DNA of 64,000 nucleotides, taken from assembly GCF_947493125.1 (NCBI RefSeq), contig NZ_CANLQB010000005.1, positions 1 through 64,000 of the forward strand, read 5' to 3'. A program made the translations under genes and the position numbers. Positions 9,149 to 18,171 of this stretch are shown piece after piece. This DNA comes from an uncultured Roseobacter sp. (GTDB taxonomy: Bacteria > Pseudomonadota > Alphaproteobacteria > Rhodobacterales > Rhodobacteraceae). Numbering within the stretch: the stretch's first letter is position 1; every line of letters begins with the position of its first letter. Below the pieces are notes generated by a model. It saw nothing but the letters and a program-made list of their open reading frames with translations, did no database searches and was not told the origin of the DNA.

Positions 9149-9889
9149 ATGCAAGAGCGTTTCATCCTGAAAGTGGAAGACCTCACTGTCTCTTTCGACG
9201 GGTTCAAGGCGGTCGACGCGCTGAGCTTTTATGTGGAGCCGAACGAATGCCGCGTGATCATCGGACCCAATGGGGCTGGCAAGACCACCGTGCTTGATCT
9301 GATCTGCGGTCGCACCAAGGCCACCGCAGGGTCGGTCAGATTCCACGACCAAGAGCTTCTGACCATGCGCGAAGACCAGATCGTGAATGCCGGTGTGGGC
9401 CGCAAGTTTCAGACGCCATCCGTCTACGAAGACCTGACTGTCTTTGAAAACCTGGAGCTGAGCTATCCCAAGGGCCACAGCGTTTTTGGCGCGCTGGTCT
9501 TCAAACGCGATGCGGATGTGCGTGCCCGGATCAAGGAGATCGCCGAGACCATCTTCCTCGAAGGTCAGCTGGACGAGAAAGCCGCCTTTCTCAGCCACGG
9601 GCAGAAGCAGTGGCTGGAGATCGGGATGCTGCTCATTCAGGACCCGGAACTTTTGATGCTGGACGAACCCGTGGCCGGCATGTCGGTCGCCGAGCGCAAG
9701 AAAACCGCCGAGCTGCTCAACCGCATCATCCAAGACCGCTCCGTCATCGTGATCGAGCATGACATGGGGTTCGTCGCCGATATCGCGACCCGCGTGACCG
9801 TGCTGCACCAGGGCAAAACGCTCTCCGAAGGTTCGATGGAGCGGGTGCAGAACGACCCCAAGGTTGTCGAGGTTTACTTGGGCCATTGA
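9149..9889 (+). CDS. urtD: Amide/urea ABC transporter ATPase (UrtD type)
   Basis: This cytoplasmic ATPase (246 residues) resembles UrtD/LivG. Walker A is GPNGAGKTT, the Q-loop region is VGRKFQTPSVYEDLTVFENLELS, the signature is degenerate (LSHGQKQWLEIGM, typical of UrtD), Walker B is LLMLDEPVAGMS, and the switch His is in VIVIEHDMGFV. The VGRKFQTPSV stretch is characteristic of the urea/amide branch of this family. Its stop overlaps the beginning of the next gene region, and the two ATPases are expected to pair as a heterodimer under the two permeases. Confidence 0.9.
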   Translation: MQERFILKVEDLTVSFDGFKAVDALSFYVEPNECRVIIGPNGAGKTTVLDLICGRTKATAGSVRFHDQELLTMREDQIVNAGVGRKFQTPSVYEDLTVFENLELSYPKGHSVFGALVFKRDADVRARIKEIAETIFLEGQLDEKAAFLSHGQKQWLEIGMLLIQDPELLMLDEPVAGMSVAERKKTAELLNRIIQDRSVIVIEHDMGFVADIATRVTVLHQGKTLSEGSMERVQNDPKVVEVYLGH

Positions 9890-9903
9890 TGGAAGGACCA
9901 AAA

Positions 9904-10593
9904 ATGCTGAACGTGAAATCCCTCCGCGCGGCTTATGGCCAAAGTGAGGTTCTGCATGGGCTGAACCTCGACGTGGCCCCCGGCGAGATCGTGGCGATCA
10001 TGGGTCGCAACGGCATGGGTAAGACCACGCTGATGAAGACGCTCATGGGAATCGTGCCTGAACGGGGCGGCGATGTCTCCGTAGGGGATCAACCGATCAC
10101 TGGGCTGAAATCGCACCAGCGCGTGGCGCGCGGCATCGCCTATGTGCCGCAGGGGCGCATGATCTTCTCCGCCATGACGGTGCAGGAAAACGTGGAAACC
10201 GGGTTGACCGTGACCGGCCAGTCCAACGTGCCCGAAGATATCTACGAGTTGTTCCCGGTGCTCCTGGAGATGAAGAACCGCCGGGGCGGCAACCTCTCGG
10301 GCGGTCAACAACAGCAGCTGGCCATTGCCCGCGCGCTGGCCTCGAATCCAAAGGTGCTGCTGCTGGACGAGCCGACCGAAGGCATTCAGCCGTCGATCAT
10401 CCGCGAGATGGCCCGCACGCTGCGCCGCATCCGCGACGAAAAGGGCCTCAGCATCGTCGTCTCCGAACAGGTGCTGAGCTTCGCGCTCGATGTCGCTGAC
10501 CGGGTGATGGTCATCGAAAACGGGACCTTCGTGCACGACAGCCCGCGCGCCGGCATCGACGAGGCCACGGTTTCGAAATTCCTATCCGTATGA
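9904..10593 (+). CDS. urtE: Amide/urea ABC transporter ATPase (UrtE type)
   Basis: This is the second ATPase of the system, LivF/UrtE-like (about 229 residues). Motifs seen are Walker A GRNGMGKTT, Q-loop VPQGRMIFSAMTVQENVETGL, signature LSGGQQQQLAIARAL, Walker B VLLLDEPTEGIQPSI, and switch region IVVSEQ, in which the usual His-containing stretch has changed. I chose ATG 9904 (MLNVKSLRAAYG) because GGAAGG sits seven bases upstream. An in-frame ATG at 9889 overlapping the urtD stop is possible and would add five residues. The amidase gene follows after 21 bp. Confidence 0.9.
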   Translation: MLNVKSLRAAYGQSEVLHGLNLDVAPGEIVAIMGRNGMGKTTLMKTLMGIVPERGGDVSVGDQPITGLKSHQRVARGIAYVPQGRMIFSAMTVQENVETGLTVTGQSNVPEDIYELFPVLLEMKNRRGGNLSGGQQQQLAIARALASNPKVLLLDEPTEGIQPSIIREMARTLRRIRDEKGLSIVVSEQVLSFALDVADRVMVIENGTFVHDSPRAGIDEATVSKFLSV

Positions 10594-10614
10594 ACACCAA
10601 AGCAGGAGGTAGAC

Positions 10615-11844
10615 ATGGCTGACACATTGATTTCCGTAGAGCTCAGCGAAAGCCCGCACACCAATGAGAATGTGCACAATCGCTGGCACCCGGACATCCC
10701 GATCAATGTCTGGGTCGAGCCGGGCGACGATTTCAAGATTGAGACCTATGACTGGACCGGCGGGCAGATCAAGAATGACGACGACGCATCCGACGTGCGC
10801 GATGTGGAGCTGGAGCAGGTGCACTATCTCTCCGGCCCAATCGGAGTGAAAGGTGCTGAGCCGGGCGATCTACTGGTGGTCGATATCCTCGACATCGGCG
10901 CCAAGGAGGAGATGCTCTGGGGTTTCAACGGCTTCTTTTCAAAGCAGAACGGCGGCGGCTTTCTGACCGAGCATTTCCCGGGGGCGCAGAAGTCGATCTG
11001 GGACATCGACGGCATGTTCACCAAATCGCGCCACGTGCCCGGCGTGAAATACGCAGGGCTGATCCATCCCGGGCTGATCGGCTGTCTGCCCGACCGCAAG
11101 ATGCTGGATATGTGGAACAGCCGCGAGACGGCACTCTTCAACACGGACCCCGACCGCACACCGCCGCTGGCAGCCCTGCCGAATACGCAAAGCGCCCATA
11201 TGGGTGCGATGAAGGGCGAGGCGCGGGATGCGGCTGCCGCTGAAGCTGCGCGCACCGTGCCGCCGCGCGAGCATGGCGGGAACTGCGATATCAAAGACCT
11301 CAGCCGCGGCTCCAAGATCTACTTCCCGGTCTATGTGGATGGTGCCGGGCTTTCGATGGGTGATCTGCATTTCAGCCAGGGCGATGGAGAGATCACTTTC
11401 TGCGGGGCCATTGAGATGGCGGGCTGGCTGCACCTGAAGGTCTCGCTGATCAAGGATGGCATGTCGAAATACGGCGTCAAGAACCCGATCTTCAAACCGT
11501 CGCCGATCACGCCCGCCTATAACGACTATCTGATCTTCGAAGGTATCTCGGTGGATGAAGAGGGCGAGCAGCACTACCTCGATGTGCATATCGCCTACCG
11601 GCAGGCGTGTCTGAACGCCATCGAGTATCTGAAGAAGTTTGGCTACTCCGGCGCACAGGCCTATGCGATCCTCGGCACGGCGCCGGTGCAGGGGCATATC
11701 TCGGGCGTGGTGGACATTCCGAACGCCTGTGCCACGCTCTGGCTGCCCAATGACATTTTTGAGTGGGACATGATGCCCAATGCCGACGGGCCGATAAAAT
11801 ACCTCGACGGCAGCGTCGACGTGCCTCTCGCACCTGATCTCTGA
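10615..11844 (+). CDS. fmdA: Formamidase/acetamidase (FmdA family)
   Basis: This cytoplasmic amidohydrolase hydrolyses short-chain amides (formamide or acetamide) to ammonia and the carboxylate. The sequence is full length for the family (409 residues) and carries the expected stretches NRWHPDIPINVWVEPGDDFKIET, DWTGGQIKNDD, GPIGVKGAEPGDLLVVDILDIG, PGVKYAGLIHPGLIGC and GAGLSMGDLHFSQGDGEI. It follows the ATPase gene closely with an AGGAGG-type RBS before the ATG. The neighbouring binding-protein-dependent transporter and the permease-like sensor kinase make a complete sense, import and hydrolyse unit for amide nitrogen. Confidence 0.92.
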   Translation: MADTLISVELSESPHTNENVHNRWHPDIPINVWVEPGDDFKIETYDWTGGQIKNDDDASDVRDVELEQVHYLSGPIGVKGAEPGDLLVVDILDIGAKEEMLWGFNGFFSKQNGGGFLTEHFPGAQKSIWDIDGMFTKSRHVPGVKYAGLIHPGLIGCLPDRKMLDMWNSRETALFNTDPDRTPPLAALPNTQSAHMGAMKGEARDAAAAEAARTVPPREHGGNCDIKDLSRGSKIYFPVYVDGAGLSMGDLHFSQGDGEITFCGAIEMAGWLHLKVSLIKDGMSKYGVKNPIFKPSPITPAYNDYLIFEGISVDEEGEQHYLDVHIAYRQACLNAIEYLKKFGYSGAQAYAILGTAPVQGHISGVVDIPNACATLWLPNDIFEWDMMPNADGPIKYLDGSVDVPLAPDL

Positions 11845-11899
11845 GCCTTTCGGTCGGTGCTGTCTGGGCGGTGCCGACACCCTCTAGTGGAAGACCCCC

Positions 11900-12229
11900 A
11901 TGCCCATCTATGAATACCAATGCACCGACTGCGGCGTCTTTGAAGACACAGCCCCTATGTCGGCCTTTGCCGATCCCTGCGACTGCCCGGCCTGCGGGCA
12001 ATCTGCCCCGCGTGTGATGTTTTCCGTGCCGCATATCTCGGGCATGGCCTCGGCCACCCGCCGCGCACATGAAACCAACGAACGCTCTGCTGACAGCCCC
12101 AAGCGCAGCGCGCATGCGCCGGGTTGCGGATGCTGTGGCGGCGGTAAAAAGGCGTCCAACAAGACGCTCCATCGCGCTGACGGCTCCAAGAGCTTCCCGA
12201 CCAAACGGCCCTGGATGATTTCGCACTAG
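11900..12229 (+). CDS. fmdB: FmdB-family zinc ribbon protein
   Basis: This small cytoplasmic protein (109 residues) has an N-terminal zinc ribbon: MPIYEYQCTDCG then CPACGQSAPRVMF, giving two CxxC pairs. A second cysteine-rich stretch, CGCCGGG, follows near residue 75. The family is named for the putative regulator beside fmdA in Methylophilus, but its biochemical role is not well established. It is the last gene of the amide operon, 55 bp after fmdA. The second Cys cluster could bind another metal ion. Family assignment is confident, function is not. Confidence 0.88.
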   Translation: MPIYEYQCTDCGVFEDTAPMSAFADPCDCPACGQSAPRVMFSVPHISGMASATRRAHETNERSADSPKRSAHAPGCGCCGGGKKASNKTLHRADGSKSFPTKRPWMISH

Positions 12230-12560
12230 AGCTAACGGCATGGTCGATACGGCCTCAACCCTGACCGCAGGACATCGCCCGATGAACTGAAACTCACCTG
12301 TGCCAAACCTTCTGAAGTGCAAGTGGTTTGGTGGCCCCGAGCAGTTGGAGTCGTGCCGCGCCCCCATGCCCGGCGACGCGCCGCGTGCTGGATTGCCGCT
12401 GCTTCAGCCAGGCCTTTTCACCAAACGACGTGATATCTGACTTGGTCTAAACAGGCCCGAGCGATGGTCTTTTGCGCGGAGATCGGAGTGGTGGCAAACC
12501 GTATTTGGCCAGCACTCTATGGGTTCAAAGGACTTGCGTCTGGCAGACGACGCGATTTCG
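12230..12560. other. Gap without recognisable gene
   Basis: About 330 bp between fmdB and the convergent LacI-type gene. I see no reading frame with recognisable motifs and no clear repeat or terminator with a T-run. Confidence 0.5.
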
Positions 12561-13604
12561 TCAAGGCGTCCGCATAGAGCTTGCGCGCGGCCGATCGCTG
12601 GACTGTCTTTGGATGAGCTCGGGAGCGCAATGTAGGCTGGTTTGCGGAGCGCTGTCTGGCGCGATGATCATCGAAACCAGAGCGCGCGCAGTCTCGGCGC
12701 CAATGCGGCGTGCTGGGAGGCGAACGGTGGTGAGTGGAGGCTCGATGTCCGATGATCCCTTGAAGTCTCCAATACCGACAACTGTTATATCAGAAGGCAC
12801 CCGTATTCCGCATGCGACCGCCCCGTAAAGGGCGCCACTGGCAAGAATATCGTTTCCACAAATGAGCGCGGTCGGCCTATCGCGTTGTGACAGCAGTGCC
12901 ATCATGTCCCGCTTTGAATCTGAGATGCTATAGACCGTGGTGAACATCCAGGCGGGCGGGACAGCCACGCCGGCGTTTCCCAACGTCCGCAGTACGATCT
13001 CGCGCCTCGCGAACGCTCGATCATTTCCTGCAGTCGGGGGAAACATACAGGCCACGTGCCGATGGCCCAGCGACAGCACGTGTTCCGCGATCATACGGCC
13101 TGCCAGTTCATTGTCCGCGCCTATGGACGGGTAACAGGTGGTGTCGTCGTAGTTCCACATCAGCACGCAGGGAATCTCTTGGCTGTCGAGGAGCTGGAAA
13201 ACCGCATCGTCATGTTCGAGGCCCGTTAGGACGACCCCGTCGACGCGATGCTCTAGGAATTTGCGCAGGATCGCGTATTCGCGTTGCAGGTCATAACCGT
13301 GCGAAGCCAGCAGGATGGTGAAGCCGTGCTCAGAGACGGCTTCAGAGAACGCTTGCACCACTTCCGCAAAGATCGTGTGGTCGAGCGTGGGCACCAGAAC
13401 GCCAATGGTGCCCGAGCGAATGCCGTGGATGGTCTGGGCCGCGCGATTGCGAATATATCCGGTGCGCCGAACCGCGGCGTCGATCCTCTTGCGAGTCGCA
13501 GGTGTGACCAAATTGGGATGATTGAAGGCGCGTGAAACGGTGGACGCCGAGACTTTGGCCGCTTTTGCAACGGCAACAATGTCCGCTTTTTTACTTTTCT
13601 TCAC
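12561..13604 (-). CDS. LacI-family transcriptional regulator
   Basis: This is probably the local regulator of the divergent TctABC and sulfoacetate-like operon. The N-terminal helix-turn-helix is VAKAAKVSASTVSRAFNHPNLVTPATRKRI, with the hinge at IHGIRSGTIGVLVP. A periplasmic-binding-protein-like effector domain follows (TALICGNDILASGALYGA, VGIGDFKGSSDIEPPLTTVR), as in GntR/LacI-type proteins of 340-350 residues. The start is GTG at 13604; its leader faces the tctA leader with about 105 bp between. The palindrome at 13634-13663 in that gap is a plausible operator controlling both directions. The effector is unknown; sulfoacetate or a derivative is an inference from the target genes. Confidence 0.9.
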   Translation of the reverse strand: MKKSKKADIVAVAKAAKVSASTVSRAFNHPNLVTPATRKRIDAAVRRTGYIRNRAAQTIHGIRSGTIGVLVPTLDHTIFAEVVQAFSEAVSEHGFTILLASHGYDLQREYAILRKFLEHRVDGVVLTGLEHDDAVFQLLDSQEIPCVLMWNYDDTTCYPSIGADNELAGRMIAEHVLSLGHRHVACMFPPTAGNDRAFARREIVLRTLGNAGVAVPPAWMFTTVYSISDSKRDMMALLSQRDRPTALICGNDILASGALYGAVACGIRVPSDITVVGIGDFKGSSDIEPPLTTVRLPARRIGAETARALVSMIIAPDSAPQTSLHCAPELIQRQSSDRPRASSMRTP

Positions 13605-13633
13605 AACCGGTTAATCTCCAAATTCGGGTATTT

Positions 13634-13663
13634 CATGAAAACATTTGCAAAACTATTTTCATG
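13634..13663. promoter_or_regulatory. Candidate LacI-family operator
   Basis: CATGAAAA at 13634-13641 and TTTTCATG at 13656-13663 form a perfect 8-bp inverted repeat with a 14-bp spacer that itself contains the palindrome TTTGCAAA (13644-13651). It sits in the divergent region between the LacI-type gene and tctA. Position and symmetry fit a LacI-family site; binding is inferred. Confidence 0.5.
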
Positions 13664-13709
13664 GCTTAGCGTTTAGGGTCAAGCCTGAGTTTGGGAGGAG
13701 GAAGGCGCG

Positions 13710-15239
13710 GTGGACTTTCTGTTCTACATGGGTGACGTGTTCATGCCCATGAATTTCGCGTTGCTGCTTTTGGGCACTGTCGGGGGGCTGATCCTTGGCG
13801 CAACTCCGGGCCTTTCGCCGACCATGGCAGTCGCTCTGTTGATCCCTTTCACCTTCCAGTTGGAGCCGCAGCAGGGGCTGATTCTGTTGGGCGCGGCCTA
13901 TACCTCTACCGTGGCTGGTGGTGCCGTCAGTGCCATTCTGCTGAAGATACCCGGCGCGCCGGCCAATATTGCGACAACGCTGGACGGGCACACCATGGCG
14001 ACCAAGGGCGAGGGGGCCAAGGCGTTGCAGTTGTCTTTCCTGGCCTCCGCCGTGGGCGGTCTTTTCGGGGTGTTTCTGCTGATCTTCCTGACACCGGTTC
14101 TTGCGCAATGGGCGCTGGCTTTCGGACCCTCCCACCTCTTCTGGCTGGCCATTCTGGGCGTGACCGTCATTGGCACGTTGGACTCAAGTTCGGTGGTCAA
14201 GGGGTTGTTGTCGGGTTGTATCGGTTTGTGGCTGGCCACGATTGGGTTCGACGACATCATGGGGGCGCAGCGTTTCATCTTTCATCCGGCGGTCAGCGGC
14301 GGGATCAACGTGATCCCCGCCCTCATCGGGCTGTTCGCGATCCCTCAGATCATCACCATGCTGACCAAGGGCCGGAGCCGTTCGGATGCAGAAGTGATCA
14401 AGGTCCGGCGCCATCCGATCCGGCTGGCCTTTGTCGAGGTGTTTCGCCGAAAGACTGCATTGGCGATCGGGACGATCACCGGCTCGGTCATTGGACTGAT
14501 CCCGGGGGTAGGCGGGCAAATCGCCGGGCTGGTGGCCTATGATCAGTCCAAGAAGTTCAGCAAGGAGGGCGAGAAGTTTGGCACGGGTCACAGTGAGGGC
14601 GTGATCGCTGCCGAAAGTGCCAACAACGCGATGGTTGGCCCTTCGCTGGTACCGCTGCTCACGCTGTCGATACCGGGTTCGCCGACGGCGGCAGTGCTGT
14701 TAGGGGGATTGCTGATTCACGGGATCTTTCCGGGGCCGGACCTGTTCATGAATTACCCAGAGGTCGCCTGGACTTTCATCGACAGTATGTTGATCGGACA
14801 GATCTTGATGTGTGTCTTCGGGCTCTACATCGCGGGGTTTGCCGCCAGTGTCGCGCGTGTACCGCACGGGGTGATGGCGGCCGTAGTGCTGGGATTGGCG
14901 GTTTTCGGCAGCTATTCGGTGCAGAATTCCATGGGTGACGTCTACGTGATGGCGACGTTGGGTGTCGCCATGTACTTTCTGGAACGCTTTGGTTTTTCGG
15001 CGGCGCCTCTCGTGCTGGGGCTCATCCTCGGCCCGATTGCCGAAGCAAACTTCATTCAGGGCGCCATGATCGCCAATGCCACGGTTGGCCTGGGCAGCTA
15101 TTTCTTCACCGGTTGGCTGAATTGGCTGCTGATCCTCATCGTGGTGGCTTCGGTCAGCTATTCCGTTTGGATGGAGATTGCGCACCGTCGTTATACGACC
15201 AAGGAGGATGCGGTCGCAAAGGAGGAGGCACTGTCATGA
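13710..15239 (+). CDS. tctA: Tripartite tricarboxylate transporter large permease (TctA)
   Basis: This is the large membrane subunit (509 residues, about 12 hydrophobic segments) of a tripartite tricarboxylate-type secondary uptake system driven by ion gradient. Family motifs include GTVGGLILGATPGLSPTMAVALLIPFTF, KIPGAPANIATTLDGHTMA, GTITGSVIGLIPGVGGQIAG and IAAESANNAMVGPSLVPLLTLSIPGSPTAAVLLGG. The start is GTG at 13710 behind GGGAGGAGGAAGG. The stop overlaps the tctB start (ATGA). Transported substrate cannot be read from the sequence; the downstream CoA ligase and acylating dehydrogenase point to an organic acid such as sulfoacetate. Confidence 0.93.
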   Translation: MDFLFYMGDVFMPMNFALLLLGTVGGLILGATPGLSPTMAVALLIPFTFQLEPQQGLILLGAAYTSTVAGGAVSAILLKIPGAPANIATTLDGHTMATKGEGAKALQLSFLASAVGGLFGVFLLIFLTPVLAQWALAFGPSHLFWLAILGVTVIGTLDSSSVVKGLLSGCIGLWLATIGFDDIMGAQRFIFHPAVSGGINVIPALIGLFAIPQIITMLTKGRSRSDAEVIKVRRHPIRLAFVEVFRRKTALAIGTITGSVIGLIPGVGGQIAGLVAYDQSKKFSKEGEKFGTGHSEGVIAAESANNAMVGPSLVPLLTLSIPGSPTAAVLLGGLLIHGIFPGPDLFMNYPEVAWTFIDSMLIGQILMCVFGLYIAGFAASVARVPHGVMAAVVLGLAVFGSYSVQNSMGDVYVMATLGVAMYFLERFGFSAAPLVLGLILGPIAEANFIQGAMIANATVGLGSYFFTGWLNWLLILIVVASVSYSVWMEIAHRRYTTKEDAVAKEEALS

Positions 15240-15700
15240 CCGATCTGCCGCGCAGCCAGCATATCATTGCGTCCGGTTTGATCGCCGCTGTCGGCCTGAC
15301 CGTCGCGGCCATCAGCTTCACACAGGAGCCGGCGGATGCCTTCGTCTTTCCGCGCCTGATCTCCAGCGTCTTTGCCGTGCTGGCGATCTGGACCTTCGGG
15401 AAGGCGGTCCTCGGGCGCAGCAAGGTCGGCAACGGGCTCAGCGCCCAGGCCATGCGCAACCTTTTGCCAGGGCTGATGGTGATGGGCATCTATGTCTACT
15501 GGGCGGCAAAGGCGCTTGGGTTCTACACCTCAACCACCATCGCCTTTTTTGTACTGTTGTCGCTCTATGACCCGGCACCGCATGGGCGCCTTGGCACATG
15601 GCTTAAGCGGGCGGCGATCACGGCCGGCTTCATGGCTGTGATCTACGGGCTCTTTGCGCTTTTGCTGAATGTGTTCACGCCAAAAGAAATCTTATTCTGA
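15236..15700 (+). CDS. tctB: Tripartite tricarboxylate transporter small permease (TctB)
   Basis: This small membrane subunit (154 residues) has four hydrophobic segments (about 8-28, 40-60, 78-100 and 120-145), the usual TctB pattern, including EPADAFVFPRLISSVFAVLAIW. It starts at the ATG overlapping the tctA stop, with AGGAGG upstream, so the two are translationally coupled. A longer frame extends upstream to 15113, but that part is antiparallel to nothing useful and lies inside tctA. Confidence 0.88.
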   Translation: MTDLPRSQHIIASGLIAAVGLTVAAISFTQEPADAFVFPRLISSVFAVLAIWTFGKAVLGRSKVGNGLSAQAMRNLLPGLMVMGIYVYWAAKALGFYTSTTIAFFVLLSLYDPAPHGRLGTWLKRAAITAGFMAVIYGLFALLLNVFTPKEILF

Positions 15701-15738
15701 ACCGCAATGGCGGCAGATGTAACCTTAGGGAGAAGACT

Positions 15739-16707
15739 ATGAAGAACTGGATTGCAGGAGCCGCAGTGGCCATGGCGGCGCTGACCGGCAGTGCCTATGC
15801 CGAGGAACTTGGCGACTACCCGGAGCGCCCGCTGATGTTGATGGTCAGCTACGGTGCGGGCGGCGCGACCGATTTTCAGGCGCGCATCGTGACCATGACC
15901 GCGGGGAACGAAGACGCGCTGGGTATGCCGATGGCTATCGTCAACAAACCTGGCGCCGGTGGCCGTGTCGGCTGGAACTGGTTTGCCACGCAGGCCGAAC
16001 CGGACGGCTACACGCTGGGCGCGTATAACATCCCTCACTTCATTGCCCAGTCGATTGAAGGTGGCGTTGAGTATTCCGCAGACAGTTTCGAGCCCATTGC
16101 CAACTGGGGTGCTGATCCAGCGGTGTTTGTCGTCGGCGCGGAGAGCCCTTTCAACTCCATGGATGACGTCATCGCTTTCGCGAAGGAAAACCCTGGCGGG
16201 CTGACGTTTTCGGGTGCTGGTCTGTTCGTCGGCCACCACATCGCCGCGTTGCAACTGGAGCAGGCTGCCGGTGTGAAAATGGCTTACATCCCCAATAACG
16301 CAGGTGGTGCCGGTGCGATGCGGGCTGTGATCGCCGGTGAAGTCATGGGTGGGGTGAACAATCTGTCTGACGCCTTTCGGGCTCAGGAAGCTGGAAATGT
16401 GAAGGTTTTGGGTGTCTTTGATCTGGATCGCAATGATTTCTTGCCTGACGTGCCGACGCTGAAAGAGCAGGGGTACAACATCGACAATGCAAGCGTGAAC
16501 TTCCGCGGTGTCATGGTGCCCAAGGGAACGCCGCAGCCGATCATTGATCATCTGGCAGCAACCGTACCTACGATGTTCGAGAACGGCCGCGTGCAGAGCC
16601 GGATGAAGGCCGGTGGCTCCCCGATGCACATCATGACGCGTGACGAGGTTCTTGAGATGTGGGCCGCGCGCCAGGAAACACTCGAGAAACTGTTGGCTGG
16701 TCTTTGA
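15739..16707 (+). CDS. tctC: Tripartite tricarboxylate transporter substrate-binding protein (TctC)
   Basis: This periplasmic binding protein of the Bug/TctC family (322 residues) has a Sec signal peptide (about residues 1-21, ending AYAEE). Family stretches are YPERPLMLMVSYGAGGATDFQARI, VNKPGAGGRVGWNWFATQAEPDGYTLG, GAGAMRAVIAGEVMGGVNN and LPDVPTLKEQGYN. It is third in the tctABC order; many TTT operons place tctC first. A stable hairpin follows it before the dehydrogenase gene. Ligand is unknown but expected to be the anionic substrate of the downstream pathway. Confidence 0.92.
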   Translation: MKNWIAGAAVAMAALTGSAYAEELGDYPERPLMLMVSYGAGGATDFQARIVTMTAGNEDALGMPMAIVNKPGAGGRVGWNWFATQAEPDGYTLGAYNIPHFIAQSIEGGVEYSADSFEPIANWGADPAVFVVGAESPFNSMDDVIAFAKENPGGLTFSGAGLFVGHHIAALQLEQAAGVKMAYIPNNAGGAGAMRAVIAGEVMGGVNNLSDAFRAQEAGNVKVLGVFDLDRNDFLPDVPTLKEQGYNIDNASVNFRGVMVPKGTPQPIIDHLAATVPTMFENGRVQSRMKAGGSPMHIMTRDEVLEMWAARQETLEKLLAGL

Positions 16708-16720
16708 GCCACCATCGCCT

Positions 16721-16745
16721 GCGGCGCCGCATTAGACGGCGCTGC
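16721..16745 (+). terminator. Intercistronic hairpin after tctC
   Basis: GCGGCGCCG at 16721-16729 pairs with CGGCGCTGC at 16737-16745 (nine pairs, one G-U in RNA) around a 7-base loop. It is followed by CCTTT, not a long U-run, so it probably attenuates or protects the transporter mRNA upstream of the catabolic genes. Confidence 0.5.
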
Positions 16746-16767
16746 CCTTTGCCAAAGGACGACACTC

Positions 16768-18171
16768 ATGACTGCTGCTGATCCTCTTGCTCAGGTTGAT
16801 GCCATCGTGGCGCGCGCGCGCGCGGCGCAGATCCACCTGGAGACGACGGGGTCGCAGCAGGTCTATAACCGGGCCGCCCAGGCGGCAGCTTGGGCGATCA
16901 TGGAGCCCGCACACAACCGGCATTTGGCCGAGTTGGCGGTTGAGACCACCGGCCTCGGCAATGTTGAGGATAAGATCACCAAGAACCATCGCAAGACGCT
17001 GGGTTTGATGCGCGACATTCGCTGTGCCAAGACCTACGGTATTGTCCGCGACGATCCAGCTGTGGGCATCACCGAGATTGCGCGCCCAATGGGCGTGATT
17101 GGCGCGGTGGTACCGTCGACCAACCCCGGTGCCACGCCTGCGAACAACATCATCAACGCCCTGAAGTGCGGTAACGCCATCGTGGTGTCCCCTTCGCCCA
17201 AGGGAGTGCCCACCTGCGCGGCGCTGCTCGGCTATGTGCATGCGGAGTTTGACAAGATTGGTCTCGACCGGAACCTTGTTCAAATGATCCCCGGGCGCGG
17301 CTCCAAGGAAACGACGCAGCGTCTTCTCGAGATCAGCGATCTGATCGTCGTGACGGGAAGCCAGAACAACGTCAGACGCGCCTACACCTCTGGTACGCCC
17401 GCGCTGGCAGTCGGGGCTGGCAACGTCACGGTGATCGTGGATGAAACTGCGGACCTGGCGGCCGCAGCGGAGAAGATCAAGGCCTCCAAGACGTTCGACA
17501 ATGCCACCTCCTGTTCGTCCGAAAACGCGGTTGTGGTGGTGGATGCGATCTACGACGCGTTCGTCGCGGAGATGGGTCGAACCGGCGGTGCGCTGATCCG
17601 GGATGAAAAGAAGGTGACCAGCAAGCTCTGGATTGATGGGCATCTGAATCCGCAGGCGATTGCCCAGGACGCAGATGCGCTGATTGCAGCGCTGGACCTG
17701 ACCGGTGAGGTGCCGGCCGGGACCACCTATCTGGCGGTGGAGACTGGCGGTATTGGCCCTGATCACCCGCTTTCGGGTGAAAAGCTGAGCCGCGTGCTCG
17801 CGCTCTACCGTGCCCGAGATTTTGACGACGCCGTCGATATCACGCGAAGGATACAGGGCTATCAAGGGGCCGGACACTCGGTGGGTCTGCACTCGGCAGA
17901 GCAGGACCGCTCGCTGGTCCTGGCCCGGACCATTCCAACCAGTCGGGTCATTGTAAACCAGGCGCATACCTTCGCCACCGGCGGCTCTTTCACCAATGGG
18001 ATGCCGTTCTCGCTCTCCATGGGGTGCGGATCCTGGGGCGGCAATTCGATCGACACCAACCTGCATTGGCGGCATTTTTTCCAGACAACCAAGATCGTGC
18101 GGGAGATCCCTGCCGATGAGCCCTCTATGGATGACATTTTCGCCGGCTACTGGCGCGAGATCGGAAGATGA
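16768..18171 (+). CDS. sauS: CoA-acylating aldehyde dehydrogenase, sulfoacetaldehyde dehydrogenase-like
   Basis: This NAD(P)-dependent aldehyde dehydrogenase (467 residues) belongs to the CoA-acylating branch (EutE/SauS-like). Evidence: RPMGVIGAVVPSTNPGATPANNIINALKCGNA, VSPSPKG, the catalytic Cys region KTFDNATSCSSENAVVV, and the C-terminal TGGSFTNGMPFSLSMGCGSWGGNSI. Acylating enzymes place their Cys in this context and lack the hydrolytic-type Glu arrangement. The next gene is an acyl-CoA ligase overlapping by 4 bp, the pair known as SauS and SauT in sulfoacetate degradation, where sulfoacetyl-CoA is reduced to sulfoacetaldehyde. The symbol is given on that context; another organic acid substrate is possible. 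The later enzyme sulfoacetaldehyde acetyltransferase (Xsc) is not in the window. Confidence 0.75.
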   Translation: MTAADPLAQVDAIVARARAAQIHLETTGSQQVYNRAAQAAAWAIMEPAHNRHLAELAVETTGLGNVEDKITKNHRKTLGLMRDIRCAKTYGIVRDDPAVGITEIARPMGVIGAVVPSTNPGATPANNIINALKCGNAIVVSPSPKGVPTCAALLGYVHAEFDKIGLDRNLVQMIPGRGSKETTQRLLEISDLIVVTGSQNNVRRAYTSGTPALAVGAGNVTVIVDETADLAAAAEKIKASKTFDNATSCSSENAVVVVDAIYDAFVAEMGRTGGALIRDEKKVTSKLWIDGHLNPQAIAQDADALIAALDLTGEVPAGTTYLAVETGGIGPDHPLSGEKLSRVLALYRARDFDDAVDITRRIQGYQGAGHSVGLHSAEQDRSLVLARTIPTSRVIVNQAHTFATGGSFTNGMPFSLSMGCGSWGGNSIDTNLHWRHFFQTTKIVREIPADEPSMDDIFAGYWREIGR

